64,000 nt of DNA. It comes from an uncultured Acetatifactor sp. GTDB lineage: Bacteria; Bacillota; Clostridia; Lachnospirales; Lachnospiraceae. The stretch covers positions 79,556-143,555 of the forward strand of contig CAKRYI010000003.1 of NCBI GenBank assembly GCA_934426825.1, written 5' to 3'. Below the pieces are notes generated by a model. It was given only the letters and a program-made list of their open reading frames with translations, made no database searches and was not told the origin of the DNA. The translations under genes were made by a program, and so were the position numbers. Below are positions 36,571 to 44,982 of the stretch, one piece after another. Every line of letters starts with the position of its first letter. Within the stretch, counting starts at the first letter, position 1.

Positions 36571-36713
36571 TGGTAGGGGACATGGACATAATGCCGTGTC
36601 GGTACAGGGGACGAATACAGGGTGCTGTAGCGGTGTATAGAGGGCATGAGTACAGTTTACAGTGTCGGTGCAGAGTGAAGACAAAGTGGTTTAGACATGC
36701 GGGAGGCAGTAAC

Positions 36714-37484
36714 ATGGTAGTTTATCGGTGTGAGGATTCGTTAGAGGGAATTTTTACAGCCATATACAATACTTATGAGGACGGAAGAAACCGGTTGGAC
36801 AGCGGGGAGACAAGGATTAGTACCGGTGAGGAACCTTATCTGTTTGCGGAGGACATTGCAGTGGTGTCTGACAGGGAAAAGGCGGAAAAGGTGTTGAGGA
36901 CGCTCAAAAGGAAGTTCGGGGAAAAGGATTTCTGGTGGCTCTGCCTTTCTTTAAGCAGTGCGGATGAGGAAAAGGCACAGGCGGCGTACCTGACGGTGTC
37001 GGAGGCTCTGCGGCGTGGTGTGGGACCGGGACATTTGTTTGATGCCATGGCGGACAGTGGGATTCATAAGGCGTATGTTCTGGGGAGACAAGCGTGGAAT
37101 GAATACCATCATCTCATGGGATTTGTGCGCTTCCGGGAACTGGAGGGAAACATTCTTTATTCAAAAATCGGACCGAAGAATAATATTCTTTCCCTTCTCA
37201 TGCCGCATTTTGCAGACCGGCTTCCGACAGAGAATTTTATGATATACGATGAAAAAAGAGATTTGACGGGGCTGCATCAGGCGGGCAATGAGTGGTATTT
37301 AATGCAGGGAACGGGGAACCCGGAACATTGGCGGAATTTCAGGGAGTCCGCCGGGGAGCAAAGCTATCAGGAACTCTTTCGTTTCTTTTGTCATAAGATA
37401 ACGATTGAAGCCAGAAAGAATCCTGAACTGCAGCGTAACCTGCTTCCGATACGATTTCGCGAATATATGACAGAGTTTGATTAA
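36714..37484 (+). CDS. TIGR03915/DUF4130-family putative DNA metabolism protein
   Basis: This 256-residue protein matches the SAM-associated DNA-metabolism family (TIGR03915, DUF4130): VYRCEDSLEGIFTAIYNTYE at the start, GPKNNILSLLMPHFADRLP, and the C-terminal FFCHKITIEARKNPELQRN...RYREYMTEF-like stretch (here RFREYMTEF). The start at 36714 follows GGGAGG with 7-bp spacing; earlier in-frame starts fall in low-complexity sequence. It is the normal genomic partner of the radical SAM protein upstream. In other genomes related domains are linked to uracil-DNA-glycosylase-like modules, so base repair is a reasonable guess. Confidence 0.88.
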   Translation: MVVYRCEDSLEGIFTAIYNTYEDGRNRLDSGETRISTGEEPYLFAEDIAVVSDREKAEKVLRTLKRKFGEKDFWWLCLSLSSADEEKAQAAYLTVSEALRRGVGPGHLFDAMADSGIHKAYVLGRQAWNEYHHLMGFVRFRELEGNILYSKIGPKNNILSLLMPHFADRLPTENFMIYDEKRDLTGLHQAGNEWYLMQGTGNPEHWRNFRESAGEQSYQELFRFFCHKITIEARKNPELQRNLLPIRFREYMTEFD

Positions 37485-37529
37485 TCTTGTCAATTTAAGA
37501 TAAAAAATATGTTAAAAAAGGAAAAGTAC

Positions 37530-37557
37530 TTTACTTTTAGGAAGAAAAGACTATAAT
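37530..37557 (+). promoter_or_regulatory. promoter for the HPr-like gene
   Basis: TTTACT (37530-37535), a 16-bp spacer and TATAAT (37552-37557). Confidence 0.5.
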
Positions 37558-37587
37558 AGATTACTTGAACGATAGTTTGAAATCTAT

Positions 37588-37609
37588 GTAAAGTGTCAAC
37601 ACTTTACAG
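37588..37609 (+). promoter_or_regulatory. 22-bp perfect palindrome in the HPr-like leader
   Basis: TGTAAAGTGT and ACACTTTACA form 10-bp arms around a 2-bp centre (CA). It lies between the promoter and the ribosome site AAGGAAGG. The tiny loop makes a DNA operator for a dimeric repressor more likely than an RNA hairpin. The regulator is unknown. Confidence 0.6.
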
Positions 37610-37630
37610 GAATGGAAAGGAAGGATTGTT

Positions 37631-37855
37631 ATGGTAAAAACGATTCGATTAACACCCGATGAGGTTCAGCATTTTGTGGACATCACTTCCAAATGTGATT
37701 TCGACATCGATATTTCCTACAATAGATATGTTGTGGATGCGAAATCATTTCTTGGTGTCTACGGACTTGATTTTTCGAGACCCCTGACCGTATCCTACAC
37801 CGGGTACAACAATGCTTTGGAAAAGATATTGGCGGAACATGCCATTGCGTGCTAA
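37631..37855 (+). CDS. Crh-like HPr paralogue lacking the phosphorylatable histidine
   Basis: This 74-residue protein has the HPr fold order: short strand VKTIRLT, helix, strand FDIDISYN, and the regulatory segment VVDAKSFLGVYGLD, in which Ser39 corresponds to HPr Ser46. The strand RPLTVSYTG and a C-terminal helix follow. The HPr active-site segment (GLHARP with His15) is absent; the sequence runs from LTPDEVQHF directly into the helix, apparently with a short deletion. This is the pattern of Crh, which cannot carry phosphate to PTS proteins but can be serine-phosphorylated and co-repress with CcpA. Whether HPr kinase acts on it is unknown. Confidence 0.75.
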   Translation: MVKTIRLTPDEVQHFVDITSKCDFDIDISYNRYVVDAKSFLGVYGLDFSRPLTVSYTGYNNALEKILAEHAIAC

Positions 37856-37909
37856 ACCACTAGGCTGCCATCGCATCAACTGACAACTTGTATTTGCAAA
37901 ATGAAATTG

Positions 37910-37952
37910 ACTCCCTATGTTAGATAGCGTACTATCTTCATAGGGAGTTTTC
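37910..37952 (+). terminator. intrinsic terminator after the HPr-like gene
   Basis: ACTCCCTATG pairs with CATAGGGAGT and the inner AGATAG pairs with CTATCT around a CGTA loop; TTTT follows. It closes the HPr-like transcript and lies just before the helicase gene. Confidence 0.85.
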
Positions 37953-37997
37953 CGTTATCATGAGGGAAACAAAGAGGGAAGGAGCGTGTGACCGGCG

Positions 37998-40577
37998 GTG
38001 GAAGAAATCAGGGTTTCTGTCAGAGGACTGGTGGAATTTATTTTGCGCCACGGAGATATTGACAATAGAAGACAGGGCGCCCCGGATAATGCCATGCAGG
38101 AGGGAAGCAGGATTCACAGAATGATTCAGCAGAGACAGGGAGCTGAATATCAGGCGGAGGTGGTTCTGCGCTACACGCATCCCACAGAAAACTATGTACT
38201 GGTAGTGGAAGGCAGAGCTGACGGCATTATCAGCCATAACGGCGAGGTAATCATTGATGAAATCAAGGGAACATACCGGGATTTGAACAAGATGAAAGAA
38301 GCTGTGTCGCTGCATCTGGCACAGGCAAAATGCTATGCCTATATATACGGCATGCAGCAAAATCTGGAAAAAGTGCGGGTGAGACTGACTTATTGTAATT
38401 TAGAAACGGAAGCAATCCGCTATTTTTACGAGGATTATGACTTTGAAGATTTAAAGACATGGTTTCAAAAGCTGATAAATGATTATAAAAAGTGGGCGGA
38501 CTACTCATGGGAGTGGAAAAAGACACGGCAGGCGTCCATAGAAGATCTGGAGTTTCCGTTTCCTTACCGGGACGGACAGAGAGATTTGGCAGCTTATGTA
38601 TACCAGACCATATACCATAAGAAAAAACTGTTTCTGGAGGCACCTACTGGAGTTGGGAAAACCATATCCACCGTTTTTCCGGCAGTGAAGGCGATGGGCA
38701 AAGGAATGGGTGAAAAACTTTTTTACCTGACGGCGAAGACCATCACGAGAACGGTGGCGGAGGATACCTTTTCACTGCTTAGGGAAAAGGGACTTCGGTT
38801 TAAGAGTGTGATTCTTACCGCAAAGGAAAAGATTTGCTTTATGGAAAAGCCGGACTGCAACCCGGAAGCGTGTCCTTATGCCAAGGGACATTTTGACAGA
38901 ATCAACGATGCCATTTATGATTTGCTGGTGACGGAGGAGAGTTTTACCAGAGAGAAGATAGAGGAGTATGCCGAGAAATATCAGGTGTGTCCTTTTGAAA
39001 TGTGTCTGGACATGAGTCTGTTCGCTGACGGAATTATCGGGGATTATAATTATCTGTTTGACCCCCACGTTTATCTAAAGCGGTTTTTCGGAGACAGCTC
39101 GGAGAAAAACTATCTCTTTCTGATTGATGAGGCGCATAATCTATTGGAGCGTGGCAGGGAGATGTACAGTGCGGTTCTAAAAAAAGAGATATTTCTGGAA
39201 ATCAAGAGAAGCCTAAAACAGACAGTTATGTCAGAAATTGCGGAGAAAGCTGAAAAACATCAGGTTTCCGGGCAAATGACATTAAATATGACAGACGTGT
39301 CTTGTGAATTGTCAGAAGAGGTGGCAGATGGCAGCCAGGAGGCAAAAAGGCGGAAGGAGACTTCCGGCTGCAGAAGTATTCTGGTTCGGAAAGGCTATGC
39401 GGACAAGCTGGAGTACCATTTGGAAAAGTGTAACGGAGAGCTGCTTGCACTAAAGAGGGAGTGCACAGGTTACCGTCTGGTGGAAAATATTGATGAGTTT
39501 GTGAAGAAACTGCAGCGGCTTTATGCTACGCTGGACGAGTATCTGGACGAGCAGGAAGAGGGAAAGCTGCCGGTTCGGGAGGAACTTTTGGATTTCTTTT
39601 TTGAGGTAGCACATTTCCTTGACATATATGAAAGAACAGATGAGCATTATGTAAAATATACGCAGCTTGGCGAGGATAACAGCTTTCTTTTAAAGCTGTT
39701 CTGCGTCAACCCCGCAGAAAATCTGAAGGAGTGCATGGCGAGGGGGAGAAGTTCCATTTTGTTTTCGGCAACGTTCCTTCCCATCCAGTATTACAAGAGC
39801 CTTTTGGGCGGGGAGGCGGAGGACTATGAGGTGTATGCCAAATCCGTGTTCCACCCGGAAAAGCGGGCGTTATTTATTGCCAATGATGTGACGAGCAAGT
39901 ATACGAGGCGCTCTGACGAGGAATATTACCGCATTGCAAGGTATATCCATGAGATTGTGAACATGCGGCATGGAAATTACATGGTTTTCTGCCCGTCCTA
40001 CGCCTTTTTGCAGACGGTTTACGATACCTTTACGCAGTATTTCCCAAGTGAGGACAGGGAGTGTATTTTACAGGAAGATTTCATGAACGAGGCGGACAGG
40101 GAGGCCTTTCTTGCCCGGTTTCAGGGCAATGAGGACTGTGATATTCAGGCGGACATCGGCATGGAAATCGATATAGAGGCGGACGAGGAGCAGAGCCTAA
40201 TCGGATTCTGCGTCTTGGGAGGAATTTTCGGTGAGGGCATTGATTTGAAAAAGGACAGCCTGATTGGCGCCGTTATCGTGGGAACCGGGCTGCCGCAGGT
40301 ATGTAACGAGCGGGAGATATTAAAGCAGTATTTTGATGAGAGGGGTGAGAGCGGATTTGACTACTCCTACCGCTATCCCGGCATGAATAAGGTTTTGCAG
40401 GCGGCGGGGCGTGTCATCCGCACGGCGGAGGACGTGGGAATCGTTGCCCTGTTGGACGAGCGCTTTTTGCAGATGTCATATCGGAGAATGTTTCCGAGGG
40501 AATGGGAATCCTTTGAAACGGTAAATGTGGATAGCATTGGAAAACGGGTGGAACGATTCTGGGACAGCCGGCTCTAA
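37998..40577 (+). CDS. PD-(D/E)XK nuclease-XPD/DinG-type Fe-S helicase
   Basis: This 859-residue protein begins with a nuclease-like domain (VEGRADGI... VIIDEIKGT, about residues 73-98, the D...ExK pattern). A superfamily 2 helicase of the XPD/DinG family follows: Walker A LEAPTGVGKTIS (about 214-225), an Fe-S cysteine set (CFMEKPDCNPEACPY, CPFEMC), Walker B LIDEAHNLLERG, and the C-terminal GGIFGEGIDLK and QAAGRVIRT. These helicases move 5' to 3' and act in repair. The start is GTG 37998 with AAGGAG 13 bp upstream; this spacing is long, and an immediately upstream in-frame stop rules out earlier starts. No terminator is obvious. Confidence 0.88.
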   Translation: MEEIRVSVRGLVEFILRHGDIDNRRQGAPDNAMQEGSRIHRMIQQRQGAEYQAEVVLRYTHPTENYVLVVEGRADGIISHNGEVIIDEIKGTYRDLNKMKEAVSLHLAQAKCYAYIYGMQQNLEKVRVRLTYCNLETEAIRYFYEDYDFEDLKTWFQKLINDYKKWADYSWEWKKTRQASIEDLEFPFPYRDGQRDLAAYVYQTIYHKKKLFLEAPTGVGKTISTVFPAVKAMGKGMGEKLFYLTAKTITRTVAEDTFSLLREKGLRFKSVILTAKEKICFMEKPDCNPEACPYAKGHFDRINDAIYDLLVTEESFTREKIEEYAEKYQVCPFEMCLDMSLFADGIIGDYNYLFDPHVYLKRFFGDSSEKNYLFLIDEAHNLLERGREMYSAVLKKEIFLEIKRSLKQTVMSEIAEKAEKHQVSGQMTLNMTDVSCELSEEVADGSQEAKRRKETSGCRSILVRKGYADKLEYHLEKCNGELLALKRECTGYRLVENIDEFVKKLQRLYATLDEYLDEQEEGKLPVREELLDFFFEVAHFLDIYERTDEHYVKYTQLGEDNSFLLKLFCVNPAENLKECMARGRSSILFSATFLPIQYYKSLLGGEAEDYEVYAKSVFHPEKRALFIANDVTSKYTRRSDEEYYRIARYIHEIVNMRHGNYMVFCPSYAFLQTVYDTFTQYFPSEDRECILQEDFMNEADREAFLARFQGNEDCDIQADIGMEIDIEADEEQSLIGFCVLGGIFGEGIDLKKDSLIGAVIVGTGLPQVCNEREILKQYFDERGESGFDYSYRYPGMNKVLQAAGRVIRTAEDVGIVALLDERFLQMSYRRMFPREWESFETVNVDSIGKRVERFWDSRL

Positions 40578-40720
40578 AAAATGAAAGAATGACATCAAAA
40601 TCTATGGAAATGACAGCGAAAAAAGTGTAAAATGACAGGTGTGTATATGTGGATAACTCGGTGGATTTTGTGGATTTCTTTGCAAAATGCCATAAAAAAC
40701 CGACAGGTGTTCCTGTTTTG

Positions 40721-40734
40721 TGGAAACGATAACA
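40721..40734 (+). promoter_or_regulatory. catabolite-responsive element (cre) for CcpA
   Basis: TGGAAACGATAACA matches 13 of 14 positions of the consensus TGWAANCGNTNWCA. It lies 46 bp upstream of the GH13 gene, as expected for carbon catabolite control of a sugar-polymer enzyme. Confidence 0.6.
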
Positions 40735-40779
40735 TTTGCAAGTCGGATTGCATGGTACTGGGTTGGTCAATAGGAGGCG

Positions 40780-42102
40780 ATGGATGATATGTGGGCATAT
40801 GAAAGTGTTTTTTATCAGATTTATCCGTTAGGGTTCTGTGGAGCGCCGTTTGAGAATGACGGAATTCCAAAGAATCGAATTTTAAAGGTGATGGACTGGA
40901 TTCCCCATATGAAGAAACTGGGAATCAATGCGGTATATTTCGGACCGGTATTTGAATCGGACACCCATGGGTACAATACAAGGGATTATCGAAAGATTGA
41001 TACGAGACTGGGAACGAATGAAGATTTCCGTAAGGTTTGCGATGCACTGCATGAGAATGGAATCCGGGTGATACTGGACGGCGTGTTTAATCATGTGGGA
41101 CGGGGATTCGGCCCCTTTCAGGATGTTCTGAAAAACCGGGAAAATTCTCCCTATCTGCACTGGTTCCACCGGATTGAATTAGGCGGCAATTCCAATTATA
41201 ACGACGGACTGTGGTACGAAGGCTGGGAAGGCTGTTATGATTTGGTGAAACTCAATCTCAGAAATGAAGAGGTGATACAATATCTCTTTGAGAGTATCAG
41301 ACTTTGGGTGGAGGAATTCGGTATTGACGGACTGAGGCTGGACGTGGCGTACAGTCTGGACGAGGAGTTTGTTCGCAGGCTCCGCAGCTTTACCGGAGGA
41401 CTGAAAGAGGATTTTTACCTGTTGGGAGAAATGCTCCACGGGGACTATAACCGCATGATGAATGACGGCATGCTGCACTCCGCAACCAATTATGAGTGTT
41501 ATAAGGGATTGTACAGCAGCTTTAACAGCATGAATCTTTTTGAAATCAATCATTCCCTTATGAGACAGTTCGGACCGGAAAACTGGACGCTGTATAAAGG
41601 AAAGCACTTGCTGTCCTTTGTGGATAATCATGATGTGAGCAGAGTGGCAAGTATTTTAAATAATGAAAGACACGTTCCCCTGATTTATGCGCTGATGTTC
41701 GGCATGCCGGGAATCCCCTGTGTATATTACGGAAGCGAATGGGGATGTAAGGGCAGAAAGGAGGACGGCGACCCTGCGCTGAGACCTTCTTTTGAAAAAC
41801 CTCAGTGGAATGAACTATGCGATGAAATTGCAAGACTTTCCGAGGCAAAGAAACATTCGGAGGCGCTCAATTACGGAGCCTTCCGCTCCGTATTGCTGAC
41901 AAACAAACAGTGTATTTTTGAAAGAAAGAGTGAGCATGAGAGAGTGCTTGTGGCTGTCAACGCAGACGGAGAGGATTTTATGGCGCATTTCGATGCCGGA
42001 TGCGGAAAGGCGGTGGACTTAATTAGCGGAGAGGAACATGATTTTGGAGGGGGAAGCCTGATTCCTGCCTACAGTGCATTTTATTGGAAGATGGAGAATT
42101 GA
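40780..42102 (+). CDS. alpha-amylase-family glycoside hydrolase (GH13)
   Basis: This 440-residue cytoplasmic protein without a signal peptide is a GH13 (beta/alpha)8-barrel enzyme. The four conserved regions are visible: VILDGVFNHVGRG, GIDGLRLDVAY (nucleophile Asp), LLGEMLHGDY (acid/base Glu) and SFVDNHDVSR. It acts on alpha-glucosidic bonds of intracellular maltodextrins or glycogen, or is a transferase; specificity is not readable. AGGAGG lies 2 bp before the ATG at 40780 and 11 bp before the ATG at 40789, so the start is uncertain by three codons. A cre site lies upstream. The glycolipid genes follow 4 bp later. Confidence 0.9.
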   Translation: MDDMWAYESVFYQIYPLGFCGAPFENDGIPKNRILKVMDWIPHMKKLGINAVYFGPVFESDTHGYNTRDYRKIDTRLGTNEDFRKVCDALHENGIRVILDGVFNHVGRGFGPFQDVLKNRENSPYLHWFHRIELGGNSNYNDGLWYEGWEGCYDLVKLNLRNEEVIQYLFESIRLWVEEFGIDGLRLDVAYSLDEEFVRRLRSFTGGLKEDFYLLGEMLHGDYNRMMNDGMLHSATNYECYKGLYSSFNSMNLFEINHSLMRQFGPENWTLYKGKHLLSFVDNHDVSRVASILNNERHVPLIYALMFGMPGIPCVYYGSEWGCKGRKEDGDPALRPSFEKPQWNELCDEIARLSEAKKHSEALNYGAFRSVLLTNKQCIFERKSEHERVLVAVNADGEDFMAHFDAGCGKAVDLISGEEHDFGGGSLIPAYSAFYWKMEN

Positions 42103-42105
42103 CAA

Positions 42106-43242
42106 ATGAAAGTATTGATTTTATCCACCGGAACCGGAGAGGGACACAACTCTGCGGCAAAAGCAGTAAAAGAACAGTTCGACAATCATGGCATTCCCTG
42201 TGAACTGGCGGATGCGCTGGATTTTGCATCGGATAAGGCGGCAGACTACGGCAGACGTGTGTACATCTGGAGTACCGTGAAGGCAAGAAAGGTATTTGCC
42301 GGTGCTTATCGGGCGGGGAGAGCGATTTCTTCCTCCCACCACAAATCGCCGGTGTACTACGCCAATGCCCTGTATGCGGGAAAATTGTATCAGTATATTG
42401 TGGAAAATGGATTTGATACCGTTGTAATGCCGCATTTGTTCCCGGCGGAGGCGGTGACTTATATGATGAAAAAGCACCACCCGCAGGTGAAGGCATATTT
42501 CGTGGCGACGGATTACACCTGTATTCCGTTCACGGAAGAGACAAATATGGATTATTACTTTATTCCCCATGAGGATTTGAAGGAGGAATATATCAGGCGG
42601 GGAATCCCGGAGGAAAAGCTGATTCCCACGGGAATCCCGGTGTCTGCAAGATTTGTGAATCTTCCGGATAAGGCAGAGTGCAGAAAGCAGCTCGGCATTG
42701 CGGAGGACAAAAAGTGTATTCTTGTTATGACCGGAAGCATGGGTTACGGCAATGTGGAGAGCATGATTGGACGATTGGTAGCCGGAACGGATGAAAATAC
42801 GGATATTTACGTTATGGGCGGCACCAATGAAAAACTGAAAGAGTCCCTGCGCAAAACTTATCAGGATAAAAAGAGAGTGGTGGTGCTGGATTTTACCAAT
42901 CAGGCGCAGATTTACATGGCGGCAGCGGACGTGCTTTTTACAAAGCCGGGCGGACTGACGTCCTCCGAAGCGGCGGCAGCGTGTGTTCCGTTAGTGCACA
43001 CCCATCCCATACCGGGGTGCGAGGACAGAAATGTGGCATTTTTTACGGCAAGGGGAATGTCCGTGTCGGATAAAAAGGAGGAGGAAGTGGTGCGAAAAGG
43101 ATTGGAACTTCTGAATCATCCCGATATGCAGGAAAAGATGCGCGAGTGCCAGAAAGCCTTTGGCAAGGCGGATGCGGCAGAGAAAATATATGAATTTATT
43201 GTATCAAGACAGCTTGCAGATAAGGAAGTCGAAGATAAATGA
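42106..43242 (+). CDS. processive diacylglycerol glucosyl/galactosyltransferase (GT28, UgtP/MGDG-synthase type)
   Basis: This 378-residue GT-B enzyme has the glycine-rich N-terminal motif ILSTGTGEGHNSAAKAV, the diacylglycerol-binding region FPAEAVTYMMKKH...YFVATDYTCIPF, and the nucleotide-sugar motif FTKPGGLTSSEAAAACVPLV. It transfers glucose or galactose to diacylglycerol to make membrane glycolipid, the usual anchor of lipoteichoic-acid-like polymers. It overlaps or abuts a PlsY-type acyltransferase, which feeds phosphatidic acid into the same lipid pathway. Sugar specificity is not determined. Confidence 0.9.
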   Translation: MKVLILSTGTGEGHNSAAKAVKEQFDNHGIPCELADALDFASDKAADYGRRVYIWSTVKARKVFAGAYRAGRAISSSHHKSPVYYANALYAGKLYQYIVENGFDTVVMPHLFPAEAVTYMMKKHHPQVKAYFVATDYTCIPFTEETNMDYYFIPHEDLKEEYIRRGIPEEKLIPTGIPVSARFVNLPDKAECRKQLGIAEDKKCILVMTGSMGYGNVESMIGRLVAGTDENTDIYVMGGTNEKLKESLRKTYQDKKRVVVLDFTNQAQIYMAAADVLFTKPGGLTSSEAAAACVPLVHTHPIPGCEDRNVAFFTARGMSVSDKKEEEVVRKGLELLNHPDMQEKMRECQKAFGKADAAEKIYEFIVSRQLADKEVEDK

Positions 43243-43253
43243 GGAGGGGCATT

Positions 43254-43865
43254 ATGTTCTGGAATCAGATGTTTATGATAGTTGTCGGCGTTGTATGCGG
43301 AAGTATGCTTTTTGGCAGCTACTTTCCGAAAAAAATAAAAAATATTGACGTGACCGCTCTTAGTGACGACCACAATCCGGGCACTGCCAATGCCATGAAA
43401 TATGCAGGGGTTCCGGTGGGAATCATGTGTCTGGTGGCGGATTTGCTGAAAGGCGCTTTGCCGATTTATTTGTCCATTCAGATGGGGCTTGTGTCGGGAA
43501 GCCTGTTTCCGTTAGTGATGGCGGCGCCGGTTATCGGTCATGCCTACTCCCTTTTCCACTGCGGGAAAGGTGGAAAAGCCATTGCGGTATCTTTCGGGGT
43601 GTTAATCGGACTGAGCCCTGTCCATTATCAGCTGCTGTTACTGCTCTGCGTTATCTATATCACCTGCTCTGTTTTTATCGTGATTAACCCACACCCGAAG
43701 AGAACGAGAGTGACTTATGTCATTTTTTCTCTGGGTGCGGTAGTGCTTACCATTTTGCATATTATCCCTTTTCAGGTTTGCCTTGGGGCGGTTCTGATAG
43801 CCGGAATTGTCATTCACAAAAATAGGGAAACCTCTTCCTTAGGAAATTCTTTAGAAAATATTTGA
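43254..43865 (+). CDS. plsY: PlsY-type glycerol-3-phosphate acyltransferase
   Basis: This 203-residue polytopic protein has the three PlsY loops: GSYFPKK, DDHNPGTANAMKYAG...DLLKGALP, and GHAYSLFHCGKGGKAIAVS. PlsY acylates glycerol-3-phosphate from acyl-phosphate, the first step in phospholipid synthesis. GAGGAGGGG precedes the ATG at 43254; the ATG at 43239 overlapping the upstream stop lacks its own site. It differs from textbook PlsY in some loop residues (DDHNPGTAN for GSGNPGATN), so it may be a paralogue with changed activity. Confidence 0.82.
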   Translation: MFWNQMFMIVVGVVCGSMLFGSYFPKKIKNIDVTALSDDHNPGTANAMKYAGVPVGIMCLVADLLKGALPIYLSIQMGLVSGSLFPLVMAAPVIGHAYSLFHCGKGGKAIAVSFGVLIGLSPVHYQLLLLLCVIYITCSVFIVINPHPKRTRVTYVIFSLGAVVLTILHIIPFQVCLGAVLIAGIVIHKNRETSSLGNSLENI

Positions 43866-43875
43866 CAAATATATA

Positions 43876-43904
43876 TTGACATACAATATTATATGCTGTA
43901 TAGT
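43876..43904 (+). promoter_or_regulatory. promoter of the PadR-DUF1700-DUF4097 operon
   Basis: TTGACA (43876-43881), a 17-bp spacer and TATAGT (43899-43904). The spacer is occupied by the first PadR-type operator. Confidence 0.75.
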
Positions 43905-43940
43905 ATGCGTAATAAGCAATATTATACGGCATATAATATT
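43885..43940 (+). promoter_or_regulatory. two PadR-type operators in tandem
   Basis: AATATTATA-CGGCA-TATAATATT (43918-43940) is a perfect inverted repeat with 9-bp arms. A related copy, AATATTATATGCTGTATAGT followed by ATG (43885-43907), overlaps the -35/-10 spacer. Read in the opposite direction, the second copy starts with the same 12 bases as the first. The layout fits autorepression by the PadR protein. Confidence 0.7.
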
Positions 43941-43965
43941 ATACAAAAAAGTGAGGAGTGATGAC

Positions 43966-44289
43966 ATGGTATTCAATACAGGTGCGGCACTGTTGGATGC
44001 GATTGTGCTTGCGGTTGTATCCAAGGAACCGGAAGGAACATACGGGTACAAGATTACCCAGGAAGTCCGGCAGGTCATTGAACTGTCGGAGTCAACACTC
44101 TATCCCGTTCTGCGAAGGCTGCAGAAGGATGAGTGTCTGGAGGTATACGACATGGAGTGTGCCGGCAGGAACAGAAGATATTATAAGGTTACCAGCAGAG
44201 GCTGGGCACAGTTACAGTTGTACGAAAGCGAATGGAAAAGTTATTCGGAAAAGATTACAAGTCTTTTTGAGGGAAAGGATAAGATATGA
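43966..44289 (+). CDS. PadR-family transcriptional regulator
   Basis: This 107-residue winged-helix protein has the PadR signature GTYGYKITQEVRQVIELSES and TLYPVLRRLQKDECL followed by GRNRRYYKVTSRG. The start at 43966 has GAGGAG upstream; a longer reading passes through the operators and is rejected. It overlaps the next gene by ATGA. It should repress its own operon through the palindromes at 43885-43940. PadR linked to DUF1700 and DUF4097 proteins is a common Firmicutes envelope-stress arrangement; the inducer is unknown. Confidence 0.92.
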   Translation: MVFNTGAALLDAIVLAVVSKEPEGTYGYKITQEVRQVIELSESTLYPVLRRLQKDECLEVYDMECAGRNRRYYKVTSRGWAQLQLYESEWKSYSEKITSLFEGKDKI

Positions 44290-44966
44290 ACAGAGTCGAT
44301 TTTATGAAACAGCTGGAGAGTCTGCTGCAAAATATATCCCCGGCGGAACGGGAGGAAGCGCTCCAGTATTACAATGATTACTTTGATGACGCAGGGGAAG
44401 AGAATGAGCAGAGTGTGATTGAGGCACTCGGAAATCCGGCGAAGGTGGCAGAAAATATCAAGCGGGATTTGTATGGAAGCGGTTATGGTGACAATACTTA
44501 CCAGAGAGTTCCGGTGGGTGACAAAGCCGTAGTCAGATACCAGCCTGTGGCGGCAGAAGCCCCCAAGCAGGATAATAAGTTATCCGCCGGCTGGATTGCG
44601 CTGATTGTGGTATTGTGTGTGCTTGCCTCTCCCATTATCTTAAGTGTGGGAGCCGGTGCGTTCGGAACTTTGTTTGGACTGGCGGCGGCATGGTTCGGTC
44701 TGATTTTTGGATTTGGCTTAACGGCAATTATACTGATTGTTGTCATGCTGGTTCTTTTGGTGGTGGGTATTATGTGTATGGTACATTCTCCCATTGTGGG
44801 AGTCGGAGTGATTGGCGGCGGTTTTATATGCGGCGGTCTGGGAATTCTATTTTTAATGCTGACCGTGGCAATGGCAGGAATTGCCACACCCGCTATTTGT
44901 CAGGGAATTGTATGGCTGTGCCATAAAATATTCGGGAAAAAGCAGCCGGAATGCCAGAAGGCTTGA
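44286..44966 (+). CDS. DUF1700-family membrane protein
   Basis: This 226-residue protein has the DUF1700 (HAAS-type) N-terminus MNRVDFMKQLESLLQNI...EREEALQYYNDYFDDAGEE...LGNPAKVAENI, followed by three to four transmembrane helices rich in Gly, Val and Ile and a short basic tail. The N-terminal helical module is believed to take part in signal transfer with PadR-type regulators. It is translationally coupled to the PadR gene and followed by the DUF4097 protein. Confidence 0.9.
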   Translation: MNRVDFMKQLESLLQNISPAEREEALQYYNDYFDDAGEENEQSVIEALGNPAKVAENIKRDLYGSGYGDNTYQRVPVGDKAVVRYQPVAAEAPKQDNKLSAGWIALIVVLCVLASPIILSVGAGAFGTLFGLAAAWFGLIFGFGLTAIILIVVMLVLLVVGIMCMVHSPIVGVGVIGGGFICGGLGILFLMLTVAMAGIATPAICQGIVWLCHKIFGKKQPECQKA

Positions 44967-44982
44967 GATTGGAGGAGAAGTG

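Noticed and set aside
36571..36713. Degenerate GTGTCGGT repeats in the gap before the DUF4130-type gene
   Set aside because: The copies are short and imperfect; no structure or function could be supported beyond low-complexity sequence.
37567..37579. Second LexA-like box (GAACGATAGTTTG) before the HPr-like gene
   Set aside because: It matches only a relaxed pattern and there is no reason for SOS control of an HPr-like gene; the neighbouring 22-bp palindrome is a better operator candidate.
40648..40656. Perfect DnaA box (TGTGGATAA) upstream of the GH13 gene
   Set aside because: It is a single box. No cluster of boxes, AT-rich unwinding region or dnaA/dnaN genes are nearby, so an origin is not supported.
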